From: Fodinibacter sp963763015 | GTDB taxonomy: Bacteria; Actinomycetota; Actinomycetes; Actinomycetales; Dermatophilaceae | Direction: 5' to 3' | Length of the DNA: 64,000 nucleotides | Assembly: GCA_963763015.1 (NCBI GenBank) | Contig: CAVXML010000011.1 | Span: 372,001 to 436,000 of the forward strand | Shown here: positions 53,586 to 62,767 of the stretch, one piece after another | Numbering within the stretch: the first letter of the stretch is position 1 | How the letters are laid out: each line of letters starts with the position of its first letter | Made by a program: the position numbers and the translations under genes | Notes under the pieces: generated by a model | What the model saw: only the letters and a program-made list of their open reading frames with translations | The model's database searches: none | What the model was told of the DNA's origin: nothing

Positions 53586-55865
53586 TCACGCTTGTGCGGC
53601 CAGAGCCAGCTCCAGCGCGGTGACGGCGCCCGCCTTGTCCAACGGCTCGTTGCCGTTTCCGCACTTCGGTGACTGCACGCAGGACGGACAGCCCGTCGAG
53701 CAGGGGCACGCCAGGACGGCGTCGCGGGTGGCTCGCACCCAGGCCTCGAAGGCGGCGTACCCCCGTTCCGCGAAGCCCGCACCCCCGGGGTACCCGTCGA
53801 AGACCATGATGGTCGGCTCGCCGGTGTCAGGGTGCAGTGCCGTGGAGACCCCTCCGACGTCCCAGCGGTCGGAGGTCGCGACGAGTGGCAGCATGCCGAT
53901 CGCGGCGTGCTCCGCGGCATGGAGTGCGCCCGGGATCAAGGTCTGTTCGACTCCGGCGGCCTGGAGCACGTCCGCCGGGACCGTCCACCACACCGCTCTG
54001 GTCGTGAGGGCCCGTTCCGGCAGGTCGAGGGGGTGGGTGCCCAGCACCTCCCCCGACGGCAGACGGCGCAGGAACCCCGTCACCTGGGTCGTGACCCTCA
54101 CCGTGCCGAACGACACCTCGACCCTCGCCCGTCGGTCCGACCGCTCGCGGTGCAGGATGTCGAAGCGGCTCACCGACTGGGCGTAGGTGGACCAGCCGGG
54201 GTCGCCGCGCACGACGTGCGCGGCTCGCGCCTCGAGGTCGAGATCCGTCACGACCCATGCCTCCCCCTGGTGCACGTGGACCGCGCCGGTGTGCACCTGG
54301 GCGTGGGACGACGCCTCGTCGACCGTCCCGATCACCCGCCCGGTGCGTGTCTCGACGACCGCGACGACATCGGCGGCTCCGCGCAACGAGATGTGCTCCG
54401 CCGGACGGTCCTCGCGCGCCCAGAACCAGCCTGAGGGTCGCCGCCGCAGGATGCCGCCCGCGACGAGGGCGTCGAGGAGCCTCCGCGCGTCCGGGCCGAA
54501 CATGGCGAGGTCGCCCTCGCCCAGCGGCAGCTCCGCGGCCGCCGCAGCCAGGTGCGGCGCCAGCACGTGGGGGTTGTGCGGGTCCAGGACGCTGGCCTCG
54601 ACCGGCGCACCGAACAGGGCCTCGGGGTGGCGGACGATGTAGGCGTCGAGCGGGTCGTCGGCCGCGACCAGGACCGCGAGCGACTCCTCGCCGGAGCGCC
54701 CGGCACGGCCCGCCTGCTGCCACACGCTGGCGCGGCGTCCCGGCCACCCGGCCATGACCACGGCGTCGAGCCCGCTGACGTCGATGCCGAGCTCGAGGGC
54801 GTTCGTCGCCGCCAGACCGCGCACCGAGCCGTCGCGGAGCCCCCGCTCCAGCTCTCGGCGGTCCTGCGGGAGGTAGCCGCCGCGGTAGGCCGCGACCCCC
54901 GCGGCCCGCACCGGGTCGTCGTGCTCCACCCGCCGTCGCGCGTTGGCGGCGAGCGCCTCGGCCCCCGCGCGACTGCGCGCGAAGGCCACTGCCTGGACGC
55001 CGTCGACGACGAGCTGGGCAAGGATGTCCGCGGCCTCGGTGGTGGCCGAGCGTCGTGTTCCGTCCAGGGTCGGGGGCTCCCACAGTGCGAACGTCATGGC
55101 TCCGCGCGGCGAACCGTCCTCGGTGACGGCGCTGACCGGCATCCCGATGAGGCGGGAGGCGTGCACCGCTGGCTCGCTGACCGTGGCCGACGCGAGGACG
55201 AACGTGGGGTCGGCGCCATAGCGGGCGGCGATCCGGCGCAGCCGGCGGAGCACCGCGGCGACGTGCGACCCGAAGACTCCTCGGTACACGTGGCACTCGT
55301 CGACGACCACGTACTGGAGCGACCGGAGGAAGCGCGACCAGCGCTCGTGTCCGGGGAGCAGGGAGTGGTGGAGCAGGTCGGGGTTCGTGAGGACGACGTT
55401 GGCGTGCTCGCGGATCCAGCGACGCTCATCGGTCGGGGTGTCGCCGTCGTACGTCGCGGCGCGGACCCCGGGGACCGCCAGGCCGTCGATCCGGGCGAGC
55501 TGGTCGGCGGCGAGGGCCTTCGTCGGCGCGAGGTAGATCGCCGTCGCCCCCCGACCACCCGCGGTGGCCGAGCCGTCGCTGGCCGCGCTGAGCACGGGTG
55601 CGAGGTAGCCCAGGCTCTTGCCGGACGCGGTCCCGGTGGCGAGGACGACGTGCCGGCCGGCCGCGGCGAGGTCGATGGCGGTGCGCTGATGCGACCACGG
55701 CCGCGGCATCCCGGCGGCCAGGAGGGCGGCCAGCACCGGCGGCGAGACGCTGGTCGGCCACTCCGCCAGGCGTGCCGGGCGGGCAGGCACCTGCTCGACG
55801 TGGAGGAGCGGGGCTCCGCTCACCCCCGCCGTCAGGACGGCCAGGTGCTGGGCAGGACTGGACAC
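53586..55865 (-). CDS. DEAD/DEAH-box helicase with DUF1998 (YprA/MrfA-like)
   Basis: A superfamily 2 helicase of about 759 residues. The N-terminal core has Walker A ATGTASGKSLGYL, VVVDECHVYRG (DECH box), ASATVSEPA (motif III) and the second RecA domain with ATNALELGIDVSGLD and QQAGRAGRSG. The C-terminal DUF1998 region ends with the metal-binding cysteines CPCSTGCPSCVQSPKC. This is the MrfA/Hrq1-like group; MrfA takes part in repair of mitomycin damage. GTG 55865 is used because MSSPAQHL looks like the family start, while TTG 55895 gives ten more residues. It is divergent from bldG, as in Streptomyces. Confidence 0.88.
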   Translation of the reverse strand: MSSPAQHLAVLTAGVSGAPLLHVEQVPARPARLAEWPTSVSPPVLAALLAAGMPRPWSHQRTAIDLAAAGRHVVLATGTASGKSLGYLAPVLSAASDGSATAGGRGATAIYLAPTKALAADQLARIDGLAVPGVRAATYDGDTPTDERRWIREHANVVLTNPDLLHHSLLPGHERWSRFLRSLQYVVVDECHVYRGVFGSHVAAVLRRLRRIAARYGADPTFVLASATVSEPAVHASRLIGMPVSAVTEDGSPRGAMTFALWEPPTLDGTRRSATTEAADILAQLVVDGVQAVAFARSRAGAEALAANARRRVEHDDPVRAAGVAAYRGGYLPQDRRELERGLRDGSVRGLAATNALELGIDVSGLDAVVMAGWPGRRASVWQQAGRAGRSGEESLAVLVAADDPLDAYIVRHPEALFGAPVEASVLDPHNPHVLAPHLAAAAAELPLGEGDLAMFGPDARRLLDALVAGGILRRRPSGWFWAREDRPAEHISLRGAADVVAVVETRTGRVIGTVDEASSHAQVHTGAVHVHQGEAWVVTDLDLEARAAHVVRGDPGWSTYAQSVSRFDILHRERSDRRARVEVSFGTVRVTTQVTGFLRRLPSGEVLGTHPLDLPERALTTRAVWWTVPADVLQAAGVEQTLIPGALHAAEHAAIGMLPLVATSDRWDVGGVSTALHPDTGEPTIMVFDGYPGGAGFAERGYAAFEAWVRATRDAVLACPCSTGCPSCVQSPKCGNGNEPLDKAGAVTALELALAAQA

Positions 55866-55937
55866 TGCCGCTACGGTAATGCCGGGCCCCGACAACCATG
55901 CGGGTCATGTCCTGCGCAGCCAAGAGGAGCGACGCCA

Positions 55938-56273
55938 GTGGAGCTGTCCGTGACCACGTCACGCCACGACGACGTCAGTGTCGTCACGGTCGTCGGGGAG
56001 GTGGACGTGTACACCGCCGCCCAGCTCCGCGCGGCCCTCGACGAGGAGATCGCGGCGGGCCACGCCCAGCTCGTCGTCGACCTCGACCAGGTGTCCTTCC
56101 TGGACTCCACCGGGCTCGGGGTCCTCGTGGGGCGGCTCAAGCTCGTGCGCAACAGCTCGGGGTGGCTGCGCATCGTCTGCTCGAACGAGCGGATCCTCCG
56201 CGTCTTCCGGATCACGGGCCTGGACAAGGTCTTCGGAATCCACGACTCCCTCGAGAACGCCCTCGCCGCCTGA
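55938..56273 (+). CDS. bldG: BldG-type anti-sigma factor antagonist (STAS)
   Basis: A 111-residue STAS-domain protein. It has VVGEVDVYTAAQLRAALDEE, the phosphorylatable Ser in VSFLDSTGLGVLVGRLK, and the C-terminal RILRVFRITGLDKVFGIHDS, nearly the same as my recollection of Streptomyces BldG. Phosphorylation by an RsbW-like kinase controls binding to anti-sigma factors. The genomic place next to the helicase and hppA genes agrees. The anti-sigma kinase gene that normally follows bldG is absent; hppA comes next. The GTG has GAGGAG about eight bases upstream. Confidence 0.87.
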   Translation: MELSVTTSRHDDVSVVTVVGEVDVYTAAQLRAALDEEIAAGHAQLVVDLDQVSFLDSTGLGVLVGRLKLVRNSSGWLRIVCSNERILRVFRITGLDKVFGIHDSLENALAA

Positions 56274-56436
56274 GCCACACCCGCGTGCGGTGCCGCGCGA
56301 CCCGCCCCGTGACCCGCGTCACCCTGCTATCCGTGGGCGGGTCCCGCCCGGCGCCGGGTAGGGTGCGCCCGGACGTCCCTGCCCATCGGCGTGACCTTCG
56401 CCCGGGGACGCGAAGACACCCCTCAAGGAGGATGGA

Positions 56437-58803
56437 ATGGCACCCCTCGCACTCGCCTCGGCCGAGTCGGGCTCTGCCCTGGAACTGGCCGGCACGAACC
56501 TCACCGTCGTCGTCACCGTCGCGCTCATCGCGGTCGTGGCGCTGGTGATGGGCTTCGTGTTCCGGCGCCAGGTGCTCGCGGCCGACCCAGGCACCGACAA
56601 GATGCAGGAGATCGGAGGGGCCGTCGAGGAAGGCGCCCAGGCGTACCTCGCGCGCCAGTTCAAGACGCTGGCCATCTTCGTCGTCCTCGTCTTCGGCCTG
56701 CTGCTCCTGCTCCCGGCCGACACGGCGGGGGTGCGGTGGGGTCGGTCCGGCTTCTTCGTGCTCGGGGCGCTCTTCTCGGCCGCCATCGGCTACCTCGGCA
56801 TGAGTCTCGCCGTCAAGGCCAACGTGCGTGTGGCCAGCGCCGCGCGTCACGAGGGCGGCCGCGACCTCGGCATGCGCATCGCCTTCCGCACCGGTGGGGT
56901 GGTCGGCATGGCGACCGTGGGCCTCGGCCTGCTCGGCGCCGCGATCGTCGTCCTGCTGTACGAAGGCGATGCACCCACGGTCCTGGAGGGCTTCGGCTTC
57001 GGCGCCGCCCTGCTCGCGATGTTCATGCGCGTCGGCGGCGGGATCTTCACCAAGGCCGCCGACGTCGGCGCCGACCTCGTCGGCAAGGTGGAGGCCGGCA
57101 TCCCCGAGGACGACCCGCGCAACGCCGCCACGATCGCCGACAACGTCGGCGACAACGTCGGGGACTGCGCCGGCATGGCCGCGGACCTCTTCGAGTCGTA
57201 TGCCGTCACGCTCGTCGCGGCCCTCATCCTCGGCTCGGTGGCGTTCGGCGAGTACGGCCTCGTCTTCCCGCTCATCGTGCCCGCCATCGGCGCGGTCACC
57301 GCGCTCCTCGGCGTCTACATCACCAAGGCGCGGGCGGGGGAGAGCGCCCTGAAGGCCATCAACCGCGGCTTCTACGTCGCCGCCACCGTGTCAGCTGTGC
57401 TGTCCGGCATCGCGGCCTACGTGTACCTGCCCTCGACGTTCCAGGAGCTCGGCTCCTCGGACGAGAGCATCAACGCCCTGAGCGGCGACCCCCGCCGTGC
57501 CGCCTTCCTCGCCGTCGTCATAGGGATCGTGCTCGCCGGCGTCATCCTGTGGCTCACCGGTCACTTCACCGGAACCGACAAGCGCCCGACCCTCGACGTC
57601 GCGCGAACCTCCCTGACCGGCCCGGCGACCGTCGTCCTCTCGGGGATCGGCGTCGGTCTGGAGTCGGCCGTGTACACCGCGGCCATCATCGCCGGCGCCG
57701 TCTACCTGGCCTTCCTGCTCGGTGGAGGATCGGTGGCGCTGGCGCTGTTCCTCGTCGCGCTCGCGGGCTGCGGGCTGCTCACGACCGTCGGTGTCATCGT
57801 CGCGATGGACACCTTCGGCCCCGTCTCGGACAACGCCCAGGGCATCGCCGAGATGTCCGGCGACGTCGACGCCGAGGGCGCCAAGGTGCTCACCGAGCTC
57901 GACGCCGTCGGCAACACGACCAAGGCCATCACCAAGGGCATCGCCATCGCCACGGCGGTCCTGGCGGCGACGGCGCTGTTCGGCTCCTACAACAACGCCT
58001 GGCAGGGCGAGGTCCAGCGGATCGCCGACGCAGGGGGGCTCACCGAGGCACCCGAGCGCCGCATCCAGCTGATGTTCGACCTCCAGGTCGTGACCCCGAG
58101 CGTGCTCGTCGGGGTCCTCCTCGGGGCGGCCGTGGTGTTCCTCTTCTCGGGCCTTGCCATCAACGCCGTGACGCGGGCGGCGGGCGCCATCGTCTTCGAG
58201 GTGCGCCGCCAGTTCCGCGAGCACCCGGGGATCATGGACTACACCGAGAAGCCGGAGTACGGACGCGTCGTCGACATCTGCACCCGTGACTGCCTGCGCG
58301 AGCTCGCGACGCCCGGCCTGCTGGCCGCGCTCATGCCGGTCGCCGTCGGCTTCGGCCTGGGGATCGGCCCCCTGGCCGGCTTCCTCGCGGGGGCGATCGG
58401 GGCCGGAGCGCTCATGGCGGTCTTCCTCGCCAACTCCGGTGGCTCGTGGGACAACGCCAAGAAGATCGTCGAGGACGGCGCGCACGGCGGCAAGGGCTCC
58501 GAGGCCCACGCGGCGACGGTCATCGGCGACACGGTCGGCGACCCGTTCAAGGACACCGCCGGCCCGGCCATCAACCCGCTCCTCAAGGTGATGAACCTCG
58601 TGTCGGTGCTGATCGCCCCGGCGATCGTCACCCTCACCCTGGGCGAGGACGCGTCCGACGCGATCCGCTACGGCATCGCCGGGGTCGCGTTCGCCATCGT
58701 CCTCGGGGCAGTTGCGTACTCCAAGAGCAAGGACATCGGCATCGGCGGCGACAACGATCCCGACGCCGCCCTCGCGAAGGAGCCGCACCCCGCGCAGGTC
58801 TGA
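56437..58803 (+). CDS. hppA: Membrane-bound proton-pumping pyrophosphatase
   Basis: A 788-residue, roughly 16-helix H+-PPase that couples pyrophosphate hydrolysis to proton export. Catalytic motifs are DVGADLVGKVEAGIPEDDPR, ATIADNVGDNVGDCAGM (Mg-PPi binding) and DTFGPVSDNAQGIAEMS. The segment GNTTKAITKG has Lys at the position that is Ala in K+-dependent enzymes, which indicates the K+-independent type. AAGGAGG precedes the ATG by 5 nt. It is followed by a strong terminator, so it is probably monocistronic. Confidence 0.95.
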   Translation: MAPLALASAESGSALELAGTNLTVVVTVALIAVVALVMGFVFRRQVLAADPGTDKMQEIGGAVEEGAQAYLARQFKTLAIFVVLVFGLLLLLPADTAGVRWGRSGFFVLGALFSAAIGYLGMSLAVKANVRVASAARHEGGRDLGMRIAFRTGGVVGMATVGLGLLGAAIVVLLYEGDAPTVLEGFGFGAALLAMFMRVGGGIFTKAADVGADLVGKVEAGIPEDDPRNAATIADNVGDNVGDCAGMAADLFESYAVTLVAALILGSVAFGEYGLVFPLIVPAIGAVTALLGVYITKARAGESALKAINRGFYVAATVSAVLSGIAAYVYLPSTFQELGSSDESINALSGDPRRAAFLAVVIGIVLAGVILWLTGHFTGTDKRPTLDVARTSLTGPATVVLSGIGVGLESAVYTAAIIAGAVYLAFLLGGGSVALALFLVALAGCGLLTTVGVIVAMDTFGPVSDNAQGIAEMSGDVDAEGAKVLTELDAVGNTTKAITKGIAIATAVLAATALFGSYNNAWQGEVQRIADAGGLTEAPERRIQLMFDLQVVTPSVLVGVLLGAAVVFLFSGLAINAVTRAAGAIVFEVRRQFREHPGIMDYTEKPEYGRVVDICTRDCLRELATPGLLAALMPVAVGFGLGIGPLAGFLAGAIGAGALMAVFLANSGGSWDNAKKIVEDGAHGGKGSEAHAATVIGDTVGDPFKDTAGPAINPLLKVMNLVSVLIAPAIVTLTLGEDASDAIRYGIAGVAFAIVLGAVAYSKSKDIGIGGDNDPDAALAKEPHPAQV

Positions 58804-58816
58804 TTCGATGCGGATG

Positions 58817-58853
58817 CCGTGGGGCCGGGTTCCATCGGGACCCGGCCCCACGG
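58817..58853 (+). terminator. Intrinsic terminator of hppA
   Basis: A perfect 14-bp stem (CCGTGGGGCCGGGT at 58817-58830, partner 58840-58853) with a 9-nt loop, 13 nt after the hppA stop. The stem base overlaps an octamer copy (58812-58819). Confidence 0.88.
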
Positions 58854-58893
58854 CTTCCCGCCGTCACGAGGGCACGGCATACGCTCGTCCTCG

Positions 58894-60396
58894 ATGACCG
58901 CCTCCACGCCCCGCGTCGACCCCGTGCTCCTGCCCGCGCTGCGCGCGGACCTCGTGCAGTCCGGGTTCACCGTCGCCGGGGTCACCGAGCTGCTCGGCCC
59001 GATGGCGGCGGCCGCGCTGGAGCGCGAGCAGGCGCTTCCCGCCCAGCGGGTGACGGCGGCATCCGACGAGCCCTGTGCGACCCTCCTGCGGCTGTTCACG
59101 CTCGGCGACCCGGTCGACGTCCGTGAGGCCGCGGCCGCCCTTCCGACCGTCGGCGTCGACGGCGCCGTCGCGCTGGGCCTGCTGGCACCCGAGGGGGATG
59201 CCGTCGTCGCGCGGTGCGACCTGCGGCCATACGCCGCGGACGGCGTGGACTGGTGGGTTGCCTCCGACCTCGGTGAGCTGGCCACCGGCGCCCCGCTGCA
59301 CCAGGACCACGTGCTGGGCATCGGTGGTGCCTCGACGACGCTGGCGTCGTGGACGCCCAGGCCCCACGTGGAGCGCGCGCTCGACGTGGGAACCGGCTGC
59401 GGGGTCCAGGCCCTGCACCTCGGTGCCCACGCCGACGAGGTGGTCGTCACCGACCTCTCCACGCGGGCCCTCGCCTACGCGCGGTTCAACGCCGCACTCG
59501 ACGAGACGGCGTGGGACGTGCGGGCGGGTTCCATGCTCGACCCGGTGGCCGGTGAGCAGTTCGGCCTCGTCGTGAGCAACCCGCCCTTCGTCATCACACC
59601 GCGCTCGGGCGAGGTGCCGCTGTTCGAGTACCGGGACGGTGGAGCGGCCGGCGACGCGGTGGTCCGGAACCTGGTGCGGGCCGTGGGGGAGCACCTCGAA
59701 CCCGGTGGCATCGCGCAGTTCCTCGGCAACTGGGAGGTCCCTCGCGGCACGACGTGGACCGAGCGGGTCGGCACCTGGCTCGAGGGCACGGGTCTTGACG
59801 CCTGGGTCGTCCAGCGTGAGGTCCAGGACCCCGCTCAGTACGCCGAGACCTGGGCGCGCGACGGCGGGCACCATCCCCGCACAGCCGACTTCAACAGCAT
59901 GTACGCCGCGTGGCTCGACGACTTCGCGGCCCGGGACGTGGAGGCCATCGGCTTCGGGGTGATCACGCTGCAGCGGCCCCGCACCGACCGTGCGACGTTC
60001 GTGGACCTCATGGACGTGCCGTGGCCGGTCGAGTCCCCGATGGGCCCGGCGGTGCTGGCGGGCATCGACGCGCGCACGTGGCTTGCCGAGCACGATGACG
60101 ACGTCGTGGCGTCCACCGCCTGGCGGTGCGCACCCGACGTCCACGAGGAGCGGCACGCGCTGCCCGGGGCGGCGGACCCCAGCGCCGTCCTCCTGCGCCA
60201 GGGCGGCGGCCTGCGCCGCCACCTGCCGCTCACGACAGTCACCTCGGGCTTCGCCTCAGTCTGCGACGGGACGCTGGCCGCGGGTGCGGCAGCCGCGGCG
60301 ATCGCCGGACTGCTCGGTCTCGACGGCGCGCAGGTGCGGAGCGAGGTCGTGGCGTTCGTGCGTGACGCCGCCAAGGACGGCCTGCTCGTCCACTGA
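58894..60396 (+). CDS. DUF7059/MTS-type SAM-dependent methyltransferase
   Basis: A 500-residue protein. The N-terminal 130 residues form a helical winged-helix-like region; the central methyltransferase domain has RALDVGTGCGVQALHLGAHA (SAM binding) and LVVSNPPFVITPR, the NPPF motif of N6-adenine and glutamine methyltransferases (PrmB/RlmG-like); the C-terminal 150 residues (from about 350) are specific to actinobacteria. The target is probably a ribosomal component or release factor, by family only. It sits in the place occupied by a similar gene between hppA and topA in other actinobacteria. Confidence 0.85.
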   Translation: MTASTPRVDPVLLPALRADLVQSGFTVAGVTELLGPMAAAALEREQALPAQRVTAASDEPCATLLRLFTLGDPVDVREAAAALPTVGVDGAVALGLLAPEGDAVVARCDLRPYAADGVDWWVASDLGELATGAPLHQDHVLGIGGASTTLASWTPRPHVERALDVGTGCGVQALHLGAHADEVVVTDLSTRALAYARFNAALDETAWDVRAGSMLDPVAGEQFGLVVSNPPFVITPRSGEVPLFEYRDGGAAGDAVVRNLVRAVGEHLEPGGIAQFLGNWEVPRGTTWTERVGTWLEGTGLDAWVVQREVQDPAQYAETWARDGGHHPRTADFNSMYAAWLDDFAARDVEAIGFGVITLQRPRTDRATFVDLMDVPWPVESPMGPAVLAGIDARTWLAEHDDDVVASTAWRCAPDVHEERHALPGAADPSAVLLRQGGGLRRHLPLTTVTSGFASVCDGTLAAGAAAAAIAGLLGLDGAQVRSEVVAFVRDAAKDGLLVH

Positions 60397-60420
60397 CCGG
60401 GTGGCCGGCCGGAAAACCGC

Positions 60421-60449
60421 TTGTGAGTGAGCACTCACTCACCTAGGGT
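60421..60449 (+). promoter_or_regulatory. Promoter with TetR operator in the spacer
   Basis: TTGTGA (60421-60426) and TAGGGT (60444-60449), 17 nt apart, form a good vegetative-type promoter. The spacer contains a 20-bp inverted repeat, GTGAGTGA-GCAC-TCACTCAC (60423-60442), a typical TetR operator overlapping the -35 box. The GTG of the TetR gene is 7 nt beyond the -10 box, so the mRNA is probably leaderless. Confidence 0.82.
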
Positions 60450-60455
60450 GGTCGG

Positions 60456-61034
60456 GTGAGTCCTCGAGCCCCAGCCCTCAGCCCCGCGGACCGACGGGCG
60501 TCGCTCATCGAGGCGACGTTGCCCCTGCTCCGCCGGCACGGAGCGACGGTGACGACTCGGCAGGTCGCCGAGGCGGCGGGCGTGGCCGAGGGAACGGTGT
60601 TCCGCGCCTTCGGCAGCAAGGACGAGCTCGTGCACGCGTGTGCTGCGGCGGTGTTCGACACCACTCAAGTGCTCGAACAGCTGCGCGCAGTGGACCGGAC
60701 CCTCCCCCTCGAGGAGCGGCTGACGGCGGCGGTGCGCGTGATGCAGCGCCACGTGGAGCGGCTCGTCGGGCTGATGGCCGTGCTGCACTCGTCCGGGATC
60801 ACCCCGCCTGCGCACACCCCCCGCACCCGACGCGCGCCGGACCCGGCGGTCGACGCCGCGATCGTGGACCTCATCGGCGAGGACGCCGCGGACCTCCGAC
60901 TGCCCGCGAGGGACGTCGTGAACCTCCTGGCCCACCTCACCCTGTCGAGCGCCCACCCGCTGTTCCCCGCGCGGCCCCTGACGGCCGCCCAGATCGTCTC
61001 GGTGGTCCTCGACGGGACGCGGAGGGGCGGCTGA
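60456..61034 (+). CDS. TetR-family transcriptional regulator
   Basis: A 192-residue repressor. The helix-turn-helix is TTRQVAEAAGVAEGTVFRAFGSKDELV (about residues 31-57); the C-terminal ligand domain ends LTAAQIVSVVLDGTRRGG. The operator directly upstream implies autoregulation, together with the two exporter genes that follow with 1-nt and 4-nt overlaps. The inducer is probably a substrate of the exporter. The GTG at 60456 sits at the predicted transcription start. Confidence 0.9.
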   Translation: MSPRAPALSPADRRASLIEATLPLLRRHGATVTTRQVAEAAGVAEGTVFRAFGSKDELVHACAAAVFDTTQVLEQLRAVDRTLPLEERLTAAVRVMQRHVERLVGLMAVLHSSGITPPAHTPRTRRAPDPAVDAAIVDLIGEDAADLRLPARDVVNLLAHLTLSSAHPLFPARPLTAAQIVSVVLDGTRRGG

Positions 61035-62767
61035 TGCTCTACCGGCTGACCCGCACGCACCTCACGCCGTATGCCGTGCCGCTCGCGGTCCTGCTCGTGC
61101 TCCAGCTCGTGGCGACGCTCGCCTCGCTCTACCTCCCCAGCCTGAACGGCCGGATCATCGACGAGGGCGTGGCCGTGGGCGACACCGCGTTCATCCTCCG
61201 GGCCGGCGTCGTCATGCTCGCCGTCTCCCTCGTGCAGGTGGCGACGACGATCGCCGCCACTCGGATCGGCGCCCAGACCTCAGCGTCGCTCGGGCGTGAC
61301 GTGCGGGCCTCGATCTTCAGCACGGTCGGCCGGTTCTCGGCGCAGGAGCTGTCCCGGTTCGGTGCCCCGACGCTCATCAGCCGCAGCACCAACGACGTCA
61401 CGCAGGTCCAGCAGGTGACCTACATGTTCTTCGCCATGATGGTGTCGGCGCCGCTGATGATGGTGGGCGGCATCTTCATGGCGCTGCGCGAGGACGTCGG
61501 GCTGTCGTGGCTGGTGGCCGTCGCCGTGCCTGCCCTCGCGGTGGCCGTGGCGCTCGTCATCGTTCGGATGATCCCGCACTTCCGGGCGATGCAGAAGGCG
61601 GTCGACTCGGTCAACCGGATCCTGCGCGAGCAGATCACCGGCGTGCGCGTGGTGCGGGCGTTCGTGCGCGAGGACGTCGAGCGAGAACGGTTCGCCGAGG
61701 CGAACCGCACGTACACCGGCACCGCGCTCGCCGTCGGCAAGCTCATGGCGCTGGCGTTCCCCGTGGTCATGGTCATCTTCAACGCCTCCACCGTCGCGGT
61801 CCTGTGGTTCGGGGCCCAGCGGGTCGACAGCGGCCAGATGCAGATCGGGTCGCTCACGGCGTTCATGGCCTACCTCATCCAGATCCTCATGTCGGTGATG
61901 ATGGCCACGTTCATGTCGATGATGATCCCCCGCGCGTCGGTCTCGGCCGGGCGCATCCAGGAGGTCCTCGACACCGAGTCCTCGGTGCACGCCCCGGTCG
62001 ACCCGGTGGCCATCCCGCCCGGGCCGGTCGCGGTCGAGCTCCGGGGTGTCACCTTCGCCTACCCCGGGGCGGAGTCACCGGTCCTGCGGGAGGTCTCCCT
62101 TCGCGCCGAGCCCGGCTCCACGACCGCCGTCGTCGGATCGACCGGGTCGGGCAAGACGACGCTGCTCGGTGTCGTTCCCCGCCTGCACGACGTGACGTCC
62201 GGCCAGGTGCTCGTCGGGGGGGTGGACGTGCGTGATGCCGACCCCGAGGACCTCTGGTCCCACATCGGCCTCGTGCCCCAGCGCCCCTACCTCTTCACCG
62301 GAACCGTCGCCTCCAACCTCAGGTACGGCGACCCTGGCGCGTCGGACGACGAGCTGTGGGAGGCCCTCCGAGTGGCCCAGGCCGAGGACTTCGTGCGCGC
62401 CATGCCGGACGGCCTCGAGTCGCCCATCGCCCAGGGCGGCACGACCGTGAGCGGCGGCCAACGGCAGCGGCTGGCCATCGCCAGGGCCCTGGTGAGCAAG
62501 CCCGGCATCTACCTCTTCGACGACGCCTTCTCCGCGCTCGACGTCGCGACCGACGCCCGCCTCCGGGCCGCTCTCCGGCCAGTCACCCGGGATGCCGCGG
62601 TGATCGTCGTGGCCCAGCGGGTGTCGACGATCATCCACGCCGACCACATCGTCGTCCTCGACGAGGGTCGTGTCGTGGGCAGCGGAACGCACGAGGAGCT
62701 CCTCGGCACCTGTCCTACCTACGTCGAGATCGTCCAGAGCCAGCAGGCGATGGAGGACGCGGCATGA
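61034..62767 (+). CDS. ABC exporter half-transporter, degenerate catalytic site
   Basis: A 577-residue protein with six membrane helices (residues 15-290) and a nucleotide-binding domain: Walker A VVGSTGSGKTTLL, Q loop VPQRPYLF, signature VSGGQRQR, Walker B IYLFDDAFSALD. The residue after the Walker B Asp is Asp where catalytic Glu is normal, and the H-loop His is Gln (VVAQRVSTI). This is the noncanonical half of a heterodimeric exporter such as TM287/288 or BmrCD. Its ATG lies in the TetR stop; its partner follows with an ATGA overlap. Substrates are likely drugs or lipids. Confidence 0.9.
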   Translation: MLYRLTRTHLTPYAVPLAVLLVLQLVATLASLYLPSLNGRIIDEGVAVGDTAFILRAGVVMLAVSLVQVATTIAATRIGAQTSASLGRDVRASIFSTVGRFSAQELSRFGAPTLISRSTNDVTQVQQVTYMFFAMMVSAPLMMVGGIFMALREDVGLSWLVAVAVPALAVAVALVIVRMIPHFRAMQKAVDSVNRILREQITGVRVVRAFVREDVERERFAEANRTYTGTALAVGKLMALAFPVVMVIFNASTVAVLWFGAQRVDSGQMQIGSLTAFMAYLIQILMSVMMATFMSMMIPRASVSAGRIQEVLDTESSVHAPVDPVAIPPGPVAVELRGVTFAYPGAESPVLREVSLRAEPGSTTAVVGSTGSGKTTLLGVVPRLHDVTSGQVLVGGVDVRDADPEDLWSHIGLVPQRPYLFTGTVASNLRYGDPGASDDELWEALRVAQAEDFVRAMPDGLESPIAQGGTTVSGGQRQRLAIARALVSKPGIYLFDDAFSALDVATDARLRAALRPVTRDAAVIVVAQRVSTIIHADHIVVLDEGRVVGSGTHEELLGTCPTYVEIVQSQQAMEDAA

